Origin: Chelonoidis abingdonii
Lineage: Eukaryota; Chordata; Testudines; Testudinidae
DNA: 64,000 nt
Assembly: GCF_003597395.2 (NCBI RefSeq)
Contig: NC_133769.1
Coordinates: forward strand, 373,841,115-373,905,114
Reading direction: 5' to 3'
Numbering within the stretch: the first letter of the stretch is position 1; every line of letters starts with the position of its first letter. The notes under the pieces are model-generated. The model saw nothing but the letters and a program-made list of their open reading frames with translations, searched no databases and was not told the DNA's origin. Below, one piece after another: positions 21,031-32,200 of the stretch. A program made the translations under genes and the position numbers.

Positions 21031-22599
21031 TGCTCTCCATTGTTCGAGTCCCCCCCCCGGGGGCTCCCCATCTCTCCCTCAGGCCCCACAGGTACTCCTG
21101 CATGTCCCTTTCCCAGGATAAGTGAGGGTGCCAGAGACCCACACTTTGGCTGAAATGCCCCTTGAGCAGCAGGGCTGACTCCAGCAAAGAAGCCCAACGG
21201 GCACTGGGGAAAGTGGATCAAGATGGCTGATCTGAGCTGATGGAGGAGGCTGGGCACAGAAGGGTGGGGCTGAAGGAGGGATGTGGTGGCTGAGTGCAGA
21301 GAGGTGGGGGGAGTGGGTCTGATGGAGGGGGCGGGGCTTGGGCCACAAAATTCCAGCATCAAACTTTCACAATTAAACCACAAAGTTCTCCAACAGCTGG
21401 GACGGGGGAGGGGCACTCTATCCCCTGCTGTTATACATGCCTGTGCCATGCCCACCTGTGCCCACTCCTCTGGCCACAACCACTTGCACCCCAGCCACAC
21501 CCCTGCTGCACCCTCCCCCAACCACACCCACCAAGTCACACCTTAGGTGGCTGCACTCCCCCACCCAGCCTATTCAAATCTGCTGCACCCTGCTTCGCTC
21601 TGCACCCGCCTCGCCCTGTCAGCGCATTGCTGCATGCCTGGTGGATGGAGGCGAACAGACAGATGTAGCGCCCCCCCCCCCCAAACGTAGCTGAGGCAGG
21701 ATGAGGCTGGGGGGCCTCTGCCATCCCCTCAGTGCTCTTGCACCCAGCCTTGGTGCTATGTATGGTGCTGGATGGCAGGAGAGCACGCTGCTCGTCTCTC
21801 AGCCGCAGGCAGCCTTTGTCCAATTCCAGTCTGTGAGCTCCGCGGTCCAGGAGTGTGCAAGACACAGGGCAAGGATGGGCTGATTCTGGTGCCAGGGCTG
21901 AGCACGCGAGAGTGACAATGGGGCACCAAGATGGGCTACAGCAAGACACGGGTGGCAGTATGAGGGTGGGGAGCAGCCTCCACGGGAGCATGTTCCTGTG
22001 CCATGCTCACAGCACTATACTGAGGGGAGGAGATGAGCACCCACAACCAGTTGTCCACCCCTCCCACAGGGGCATATGGGGCCCCTACAGTGGAGGCACT
22101 GGATGCAGGGACCCCAGCCCAGGGGCAGATGGGCAGGGGGTGTCTTTTTCAAATGCACAGATCCCCCTCTGGTGGGGGAGGAGGCATCATGGCTGCACTC
22201 CCATCAGCAGGGCATTGCAACAGCACAGATCCTACCCCAGATGAGGCCTCATGGATGCACAGACCCACCCTGCCTGGGGAAGGGGGCACTGCTGGCTGCA
22301 CAGACTGGGGGTGGGGTGGGCTCTTTTGGATGCTATCTTGCTGCTGAAAGAGAAGGTGCAGCAGTGGGACTGACAGTTGCTGAAAGCCCCAGGTGCAGTC
22401 CATGCTGTCTCCATCTGCCCTGTCCCTCCAGGGGTCTCAGGACTGGCTCAGCCATGGGAGGGGCCCAAGCATGGCCCTGGCCCTGGTGCAGGTGAGGTTC
22501 TGTGGGAGCCCTTAGGGTCTCTGGCCCTCCTAAAGCTGCTCCTCCATGCAGCTTGTCTCAGCAGCAAAAAACAGAATCAATGAGCTGGGAAGCTCCTGG

Positions 22600-22995
22600 T
22601 GTGGATGATCTGTGGGGAACCGGATCTGCCCCCTGGAGCCAGAGGAGCCTGCAGGGAATGGGATTCCTTCCCTGGGTCTGGATGGGGTGGCAGGGAACAG
22701 GATCCCCCCCTCCCCCCGCCCTAGGGGGGGACTGGATGGGGTGGTGGGGAACGAGATTTCCTACTCCTTCCCCTGGGCAAACCTGTTCGCCACTGGGTCT
22801 CTGGGAATAGGACCCTCCATCCTGTGTTTGGCCAGTCCTGCAGGGTAGTGTACCCCATCCCCCAGGTCCCCTGTATCCTGGAGCTGGACAGGCCTGTGGG
22901 AAACAGACTTCCCCGCCACTCTGGGGCTGGACAGGCCTGCAGGGAATGGGATTTCTCCTGGGTCTGGGCAGGTCTGCAGGGAACAGAATCTGCCC
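22600..22995. repeat. Degenerate minisatellite downstream of the DCHS1 stop
   Basis: GGGAACAGGATC-type blocks occur near 22615, 22657, 22694, 22747, 22802, 22899, 22940 and 22978, each followed by a pyrimidine stretch and GGTCTGGA or GAGCTGGACAGG. Unit length varies from about 37 to 97 bases. The array may be transcribed as part of the DCHS1 3' UTR. Confidence 0.7.
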
Positions 22996-23610
22996 TCAAG
23001 GTGAGGTGATGGGGAGTGAGGGACAGAGTGAGCTCTGTGCATGTGCATGGCATGATGTGTGGTGTGCTGGCCCATGCTCCCCCCCCACCTTTGGAATGTG
23101 TCCCCCCCTCAGAAACCCTCACCCAGTACGTAGGTGGTCTGGCCTTGCTTTCCTGGCCTCTAGCTCACAGTCTGCCCCCACCCCCATGTCCCAGGCAGGT
23201 GCAGCTGCTGCCCCCCTCAGCTGGGCAGCTTGGCCCACAGGACTGGAGGAGTGAGGTCCCGAGTGGCCACAGCCACCGCAGGGGTGGCAAGGACACTACT
23301 CACCCCCCCACCACTCAGGGCAAACAGTACCATGAGAGAGCAGGTCTGGCACTAATGGAGGCACTGGCACCGGCAGCCATTTGAGGCAGTAGGACCGGCA
23401 CCACCACAAGTAGCCTATCGGGGCGCTGAGATTAGCAGTGGAACTGGCAGCCCATGTGGAGGGACTGGAACCAGAACCAGCAACCTGCTGGGGTCTGAGA
23501 ATGCAGCAGCCTGTGGGGGTGGCAGATCCAGCCCTTCTGCCCCCGCCCCTGCTTTGCCTGGAGGCTGCAGAGAATAGCAGGAGGGGTTGAGAGTCCATGG
23601 GAGCCTGGGG

Positions 23611-26225
23611 TTAAATCCTGAGCTCAGCTTCCTCAGGCAGCTCCAGCGAGTGCTCGGCGCTGATGGCAGAGGCTGAGGGCCCCTGGGAGACACCGAAAGG
23701 TGACACCACTGGGGAGCGGGCGGCCAGTGGGGATAGCGAGGGCGAGAAGCTGGGCGACATGGCTGAGGAGGAGATGGACCCCTCGTGGCTGATGGGTGAG
23801 CGGCGCAGGGAGGACAGGTGCGGAAAGGTCCTGCCCACTGCTGGCTTGGGGGGCACTGACTTGGCCCCGGGATGGGCCACCGAGGTGATGAGGGGCGGAG
23901 GATCAATGCGGGGCTTGGGCTCTGCCTTGGGCTTGGCTTGGAAGGGCTTGCGCAGGGAGCTCTCATCCTTGAGACGGGCGATCTCGGTGAAGACGCTGGC
24001 CAGGGGCTGGAACTGGGGGCACCAGTTCAGCAGGTAATCCCAGTTGTAGCTACCGCGGAGCTCCTCCTCACTGGCCACGACGGCGGTGAGGGAGCCCTCC
24101 ACAGAGGGCTTGCCGTCCTCAGGGAAGGTGTAGTCCTTGGGGTGGGAGGAGACGCTCAGGCCACAGCCCACGCCCAGGAAGGTGCTACTGCCCCCATCCT
24201 CACGGTACAGATGGGGCGGCTGCCCAGGCAGCAGCAGGCTGGAGACCTTCTTGCTCTTGAACCACTGGGCGCTCTCCAGGGTGGTAGGCTCACAGGAGAT
24301 GTCAGAGAGCTGGTCAGCGTCCTGCTGGATGCCTGAGTCGGGGCCGCGGGCTGAGATGTGCTCCTGCATGGAGGAGGTGATGCTAGCCACACGTGGGTAT
24401 TCGTTAATCATCCGGATCTCATCGTCCTCGGCTGCCTCGGCTGAGCCACGCCCACTGGAGTGAGAGGGGTCCAGGGAGCCCCCCCGCGGGTATGGTCCGG
24501 CCGACTCGCTGCCATAGCCTGGCAGGGCCTGGTGATAGATGTGGTCACTGCCGGGCAGTACCGGCTCCTCATGGCCTAGCTTCTGCAAGGAGTCACTCTG
24601 CATGCGGTTGAGCTGTGAGTCCTGCTCTGTCTTCTTGTGTCCCTGCTGGTGCCAGGAGCGGACCAGGACCAAGATGATGGCTACGGTGGCCAGCACCACC
24701 ACCACACCCAGGGAGGCAGCCACAGCTACCACCAGCAGCAAGTTGAGGTCCGGCACCAGGCCGAAGGAGGTGTGAGTGACGTCAATGGAGACCTGAGCAG
24801 ATGCTGAGCGGGAGGAAAGAAGGGGGCTGCGGGCCTGCACCTCTAGGTTCATCTCCCGCGGCTCCCGCTTGGCCCGCCCTACTGGCTGCGGCTGGCTGTC
24901 CACGCGCAGGTAGATGGTGCCGGTGGTCTGGTTGACCCCAAAGTATGGTGAGGGCTTAGTTAAAGAGTAGAGCACCACGCCGTCCACACCCTCATCCTCG
25001 TCGGTGGCTAGCACCCGGCCAATGCTCTGGCCTTTGTGGGCGCCCTCAGGCACCTGGAAGCTGAAGTCCGGACTCAGGAAGACAGGACTGTACTCATCCT
25101 CACCGGTCACCAGCACCCGCACAGTGACGGTGGCTGAGGCGTTGCCGGCATCCGTGGCCTGCACCAGTAGCTGGAAAGCCTTGGCACGCTCATAGTCAAA
25201 GGCAAGGCGGGAGCGCAGCTCCCCGGAGGTCCGGTTGATGAAGAAGACATCCCTGCCTTCAGGGGCTCCCACCTCCCCCACTGCCTGCTCCAGCACAGTG
25301 TAGCGCAGCTCCCCGAAGACCCCGGTGTCGGCGTCGATGGCATGCAGAGTGGTGACCAGAGTGCCTGGCGGCAGGTTCTCCCGCACACTGGCACTCAGTG
25401 TCTCCATCGGGAAGTAGGGTATGTTGTCGTTGATGTCCTTCACTTCAATGGTGATGGGCACCAGGGCAAAGTGCCCACCAGGGCCATCAGATGCCTGCAC
25501 CACCAGGCTGTGCAGGGCCTGGGTCTCTCGGTCCAGGGACTGTGCCAGGCGCAGGGCTCCTGTGGCCTCATGCAGCTGGAAGAGCCTGCGCTGGTCGCCA
25601 GAACTGATGCTGTAGCGCACTTGGCCATAGGGGCCCGAGTCGGCATCATGGGCTGCCAGCCGCAGCAGCTCGGTGCCCAGGGGGGTGCTCTCACTCACGG
25701 CTGTGTGGTACTCGGCCCGGGCAAAGACCGGCGGATTGTCGTTGACATCCAGCACGGTGACAAGCACTGGCACGGTCGTGCTGCGCTGCGGCACACCCCG
25801 GTCTGAGGCTGCCACTGTCAAGTTGTAGATGGGGACGGCTTCGAAGTCCAGTGCCTCCACCAGCACTAGGGCTCCCTGCGTGCGCAAGTGCCCCTGAGAC
25901 CAGCCCATGTGGCTCTCCACCTGGAAGGCATTGCCACTGTTGCCACTGACGATGGTGTAGTCGAAGCCGGCGTTCTCCCGGGACAGGTCAGCGTCACCCG
26001 CCTCTAGCGTCAGCACAGTGGTGCCCGGGCGCAGGTCCTCAGGGACACAGGTATTGTAGTGCGCCTGCTGGAAGGTGGGGCTGTGGTCATTCACATCCAG
26101 CACCTGGATCTGCACTGTGGTCCAGGCCGAGAGACTGGGAGAGCCGTGGTCATGCACCTCTACCACCAGGTCCAGCGTGGGCTGGTTTGCGTCCAGCTCC
26201 ACCCGGCGAGAGGTGAACAGCGTTC
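23611..26225 (-). CDS. DCHS1: DCHS1 last coding exon: four cadherin repeats, TM, tail
   Basis: This is a 2,615-nt exon with acceptor CATGCAG before 26225 and a stop ending at 23611. It opens with GA, completing Gly, then [15 protein letters not shown]. Calcium-site motifs [27 protein letters not shown] and GEDEYSPVF mark the ends of successive repeats. LDRE and DADSG motifs are intact. A hydrophobic helix ([20 protein letters not shown]) lies at about 24664-24744. The tail of about 350 residues includes [11 protein letters not shown] and [18 protein letters not shown] and ends EEAELRI. Ser/Pro-rich blocks near the end are typical of the Dachsous tail. Frames on the opposite strand over this exon are shadows. 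Confidence 0.97.
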
Positions 26226-29200
26226 CTGCATGAGGACAAAGTTAGTCAGCACAGCCCTGGGCTGGGGCGCGGAGCCTGCCAGGAGCCAATGGGCGAGCAT
26301 AGGGGTGGGGAGGGTGTTGGGAGTGGAGGAAAGTGGGGCGAGAAGCCACCCCTGCTCCCTGGGGTGAGGAGAGTCAGGGGACTTATTAACCTCAAGGCAA
26401 AATAGGGAGGCCAGACCCACTCCCACTGGTGATGGGGGTCACAGCTGGGGGGAAGTCAGGCAGCTCCAGGCTGTGGGACCCTGAAGGGGATGGCTCTGTC
26501 CCCAGGAAGCCAGTTAGCAGCTCCCTGTTGCTGGCACGGAATGGAGCTGCTTCTCCCAGGGCCTAGGCACAGCAGCATGTTCCCACCTACCATTGCTGGG
26601 GTTGATGGAGATGTCGGAGCTGGGCACAGCCAGGTGGTAGGTGAGCTTCCCATTGCTGCCAGAGTCCCTGTCTGTGGCACTGACGGTGAGGATGGTGCTG
26701 CCTGCTGGCGTGTGTTCCAGCAATGTCACCTGAAAGGGAAGCAAAGCCCAGAATCATCAGACACCTGGGAATCACAGAACTGGAAGGGACCTCAAGAGGT
26801 CATCTAGTCCAGTCCCCTGCATTCATGGCAGGACTAAGTAGTATCTAGACAGTCCCTGACAGGTGTTTGTCTAATCTGCTCTTAAAAATCTCCAATGAGG
26901 GAGATTCCACAACCTCCCTAGGCAATTTATTCCAGTGCTTAACCACCCTGACAGTTAGGAAGTTTTTCCTAATGTCCAACCTAAATCTCCCTTGCTGCAG
27001 TTTAAGCCCATTGCTTCTTGTCCTACCCTCAGAGGTTAAGAAGAACATTTTTTCTCCCTCCTCCTTGTAATAACCTTTTACGTACTTGAAAACTGTTCTC
27101 ATGTCCCCTCTCAGGCCTCTCCTGGGGCTCACCCTGGAGCGCTGGCAATGGCGCCCGGTTTGGCAGGGGAGTCAAGGCAGGGCATTCCTGCCCTGGAAGC
27201 ATCAGGCTCCGGACAGAGGCAGGAACACTGGGTTGGGCAGCCCCACTTGTCTGACCCAGGACGGGGGAACAGCAGAATAGACGGGCACATTAGCTTGATC
27301 TGGCTAGAGTGCAGGGTGCTAGTGTGTAAGGCCAGAAGGGTCCCACAGATCATCATGTCTGACCAGGCCAGTTACTGCTGTCATGAGCCCAGTAACCTGT
27401 GAGAGGCTGAACCCCCGAAAGGCACGCAGGCTGGAGCCACAGCCATTAATGAGGCTGATCAACGTACAGGCCAATTAGGCACCATTCCTGGGGCCCAACC
27501 CACAGCCGTACAGTATGTTCACTGCAGCTGGGCTGGCGATGTGGTGGCTCTACCAGACCAGCTGCCCATCCTGCTGCTGCTCATCATGACAAGGATTGCA
27601 ATGCCAATTCCTACATTTGGTCTGTGTGTCCCGCTGTCATGACGGGGGAGGCCAAGCCCAGCTTGAGTGACTGGCATTGCAACATTGCCCTAGTCAGCAG
27701 GCCCCGAGCAGCAGCAGGATGAGCAACTGGCCCCGGTAGATCCACAGTATGGCCAGCCCAGCCATGGCAAGAGCACTGTACAGCTGGGTGTTGTTTTTCA
27801 TAAGAAGGTAAGGGCCCATAAGAGTATAGTGCCTATAGCCCACTGATGGATTGTTCCAGCCTTGGGAATCAAGGGATGGAGAATCCATCACTTCCCCTGG
27901 TACTTGATTCCCATGGTTAATGCCTAATGCCCCTCACTGTTAACAATATGCACCTTACTAACATACACTGGTACAGAAAGGGTTTGAAAAATACAATAAA
28001 TGCTGAACAAACTGTCTAAACAGAAGGCGTGGTATGATAATCATACTTGGAAGCACCTCCCTGTAATGAATTTGCTTCTGCAGTTATGTCTCTTAATACA
28101 CAATCTACGGGTTGAGACCAAGAATTTGCTACTGATGGTAAATCCTTTAAAAATGTGTAACATGCATGATTTTTGGAAGAAACTTTGGTACAGGCTAGGA
28201 GTGGTAACAAGGAAGTCCTGTAAGAATACTGCTTCTCAGCTAGTACCTGTAAACAGGCTTAGAGCTTGACAAAGCAGAGAAAGCGTAACCAATCTAGACT
28301 GCTGTGTGGAAGGGGAAACTGAGGCACACCACCTCATGGCACTGGTGGCTAAATGCCAAAACACCTACAATCTAGAAGGTATTAATATCTACACTGTGTT
28401 AACCATGCTGTACAATAAAAGGCTTTCAGGAGACTTGGAAAAAGGAACCCAGAACTTTGTGAAAACATCTGTGGGTAACAATACAATTTTTGGTAACACT
28501 AAGAAATTAAATAACTAAGCCCTCAAGAGAATTTCAGGCACACTGCCTTCGCATTAGTCAGTAACTAAACCTCTGGCAATAATCTAAGGAGGGAGGTGTG
28601 ACATTACACCCCATATTATTCATAGAAATGTTATGATATGGAAGTGGCATAACTGAGATATGTTTTATGCAACATAGGTCATGTGAGATATCATTGGCAC
28701 GGTTATGATTTATTGAATAAGATTATCCAATTTGTATGCATGTATCATGTCTGTATCTAAAGTTAGAAATATTGACTATGTAATAATTACAACTGTGTTT
28801 TCACCTGAGGAACAACCCACCAGACATTATGCAAACAGCCTGGATCGGCCATTAGGAATGACAATAAGACTTTGAAGATACTAATCTCCCTCCTTCCTGA
28901 GAAGTTTCCTGGGTTGCTGATTTGACACTGCAGGCTCAGGTGATTGTGTCACCTGCTACTAGACCTCATCTGGGACACCTAGTATTTTTCCATTAAGAAG
29001 GGGTGGAGGTCAAACTAGGAAACAAAGGATTCCTGCCATATGCAAATCCTGTTTAAGGCTGGGAAGTGAGTTAATCTTTGCTCTTCTCCACTGCCTCCCT
29101 GCCCAAAGAGGAAAACTGCTGAAAACACCTGAAGAAACAAAGGAACTAAGCGGGGGGAGGGGGAACAGGGCTGAGCTTAGGCGAGAAAGGTCAGCCTGTG

Positions 29201-32200
29201 AAGGGTATACCTGGAGATTTAAGCTGAAAGCAGTGCAGTTTACCTTCAAGAAACTCTGCAGCCTGCATAAAACAACATTTAGGGTGAGAAATTACTATTT
29301 GTAGCCCGTTTCTTTAATGCATTAAGCCTAGTTTGCATGTGTATTTTATTTGCTCAGTAATCTGCTTTAATCTGTTTGCTATCCCTTATAACCACTTAAA
29401 ATCTACCTTTTGTAGTTAAACTTTTTTGTTTATTCTAAAACCCAGTTTGTGCAATTCATAACTAGGGGCGTGGGGCAAAAAGCTGTGCATATCTTCCTCC
29501 TTATTGAGGGAGGGAGTGAATTTCATGCTTTCTGTACAGCAATTTTGGGTTACACTCCAGAGGGGGTGTGCACCTGAGTGCCAGGCAATCCCCGAGCTGA
29601 GTCTTCCCATGCACAGCTGATTGCAGATTCTGTGATTCTGTGGCTAGATGTGTCCCAAACTCTGTGTGTGTGCACAGCAGGACAGGGTAAGGGAGCCCAG
29701 GCTGGTGGAATGGGTGGGCTCAGTGGGACCCCATACATCAGGTGGCACCCCGAAAGGGGGGTCCAACCCATCATGGAAGGTTGTTAGGATGAAGAGGAGA
29801 AGGGAGAGCCTTGTGAGAGAGACTGGAAGAACTTGGCTTGTTAGCCTGGCAACACCAAGGCTGAGCGGGGACTCTGACTGCTGTCTCTGAATACACTGTA
29901 GGGGTAAATCCCGGGGACAGAAGAGCTGTGGGTGTTAAAGGACAATGCTGACACAAGAACCAATGGGGACAAACTGGCCAGAAGTAAACTCAGGCTGGGA
30001 ATCATAAGGTTTCTAACCACCAGAGGAGGGATGGCTTTGAGCAGCCTCCCAATCAGAGTAGTGGCTGCAAACAACCCAACTTGTTTTAAAATGGAACGGG
30101 ATATGTTTGTGAACAGGAATACAGAATGAGCCTGCCTGGGACTGGACTCAGTAGGTTCTGTCCAGTCCTTTAGTCATTCTCGTGGCTCTTTTGTGAATCC
30201 TTCCCCATTGTTCAACATCCTTAGAATCCTAGAATATCAGGATTGGAAGGGACCTCAGGTGGTATTTAGTCCAACCCCCTGCTCAAAGGGAGACTAATCC
30301 CCAGACAGATTTTTGCCCCAGATCCCTAAGTGGCCCCCTCAAGAATTGAACTCACAAGCCTGTGTTTAGCAGGCCAGTGCTCAAACCACTGAGCTATCCC
30401 TCCTCTTTGAGTTACCCTTGTTGAATTGTGGGCACCAGAATTGAACTCGGGATTCCAGCAGTGGCCACACCAGTACCAATGGAGGTCATATAATCTCTTT
30501 GCTCCAGAGTCTCCAGTGTACGCATCCAAGGATTGCATTAGCCCTTTGTGCCCCAGCGTTACACTGGGAGATCATGCTGAGCTGCTTGTCCACTGTGACA
30601 CCAAGATGCTGGTTTTCAGGGTACATGTCCCATACTGTCAATAGGGCTGGCAGTCCTGGCCCCTAGGTGCAGTGCAGCAGTCTTTCACAGATGGGCCCAT
30701 TGGCCAGATCCAAGGAGGCAGAAAATACCAGTGGGTTTAACGGGAGAGATGGGCCATAGACAGAGGTACATGCCATTGACCCAGGCAAATCTCTCTACCC
30801 TGACCCAGGTGGCACCCAGGAGTGGCCCAGGTACACGCAGAGGCAGGTCCCAATTTTCCAGGGGGCCAGTGCCAGTGTAGTAGCACTGGAGAGTACCTAG
30901 TAGAGGGTTCTACGATGTCTCTTTGTGTCTGTCTGTCCGTGGGGGGTGCTGGTGAGTGATGCTGGGCGGTACCTGGTGCAGGCTCTGGGGCACGTGTCCC
31001 TGTGGCTGGGCGCTCGGGGCTGTACCTAGTGCAGGCTCTGGGGCGCGTGTGCCTGTGGCAGGGGCGCTCGGGCAGTGCTTGGGGTGGTACCTGGTGGGGC
31101 TCTGGGGCACGTGTCCCTGTGGCGGGGCGCTCGGGCAGTGCTCGAGGCAGTACCTGGTGCAGGCTCTGGGACGTGTGTGCCTGTGGCGGGGCGCTCGGGC
31201 AGTGCTGGGGGCAGTACCTGGTGCAGGCTCTGGGACGTGTGTGCCTGTGGCGGGACGCTCGGGCAGTGCTCAGGGCAGTACCTGGTGCAGGCTCTGGGGC
31301 GCGTGTGCCTGTGGCAGGGGCGCTCAGGCAGTGCTTGGGGCAGTACCTGGTGCAGGCTCTGGGGTGCATGTCCCTGTGGTAGGCACAATAGTTCAGTGCT
31401 TGGCACAGTACCTGGTAGAGGCCCTGGCTGAAGGTGGGTGCGTTGTCGTTGATATCTTCCACGATGACAGTGAGGTTGGCCTCAGTCTCGTGCCGGGAGT
31501 CGGAGGAGCGGATGGTTAGGACATAATGGCTGCACTGCTCGTAGTCCAGTGGTGCTGTTAGGGCAATGTGGCCCCCGTAGCGCAGGATGCTGAAGGTTCC
31601 TGCTGCGCCCCCATCCGGCACCAGCGTGTAGGAGAGCGCTGGGCCTAAGTCCACGTCGTTCCCCGTCACCTGGGTGATGTCAGTGCCCAGTAGGGTGTCT
31701 GCAGGAGGGGTGCCATGTCAGAAGCCCACAGTCTCAGTGCTGAGAGTCCTGCCCCCCTCCAGAAGAGCTGAGAGGGAACCACTGCGGCAGGGCTCTTTGT
31801 ATGGGGAACAGGAACCCAGCTCAGCACTGAGCCAGAAGGGGATGCCATGTTACCTGGCGCCTATAGGGAAAGGCAGTGATGTGTGGGGACAGAGGGAGCT
31901 CCAGCAGGGAGACGTTAGGGCTGACATGGGGTGGGAGGGCAGGGGGTTCCTGTGAGGGGAGCTGGGGCTGGTGAGAGGGACAGGCAGTGATGGAAGGGTA
32001 GCTAGGGCTGATGAGCAGGAGTGAGTTGGTGTGGGCGGGAAAAGAGGTGTGGGGCTTTAGTTGTGGGGTGCCAGGACTGGCAGGGGGAGCAGGCGAGGGA
32101 AGCTTGGGGCTGACTGACAGGAGGGCACCACTCTGGGATGTGGGTTTCAGCCACCCATGACCAGCCTCTCTCCAGTGACAGGGCTACAGCCATAGCCCAG

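Noticed and set aside
19940..21121. 393-codon plus-strand open frame
   Set aside because: It spans a pyrimidine-rich tandem repeat, competes with other long frames over the same bases, and has His/Pro/Cys repeat-like composition without domains.
23663..25806. Several plus-strand frames of 100-154 codons opposite the DCHS1 last exon
   Set aside because: They are shadows of a long GC-rich coding exon; no domain, start context or splice pattern supports them.
30737..31411. In-frame extension of the DCHS1 exon through the intron array
   Set aside because: A strong donor at 31411 joins in phase to the exon at 26729. The extension is Pro/Arg/His repeat sequence unlike cadherin.
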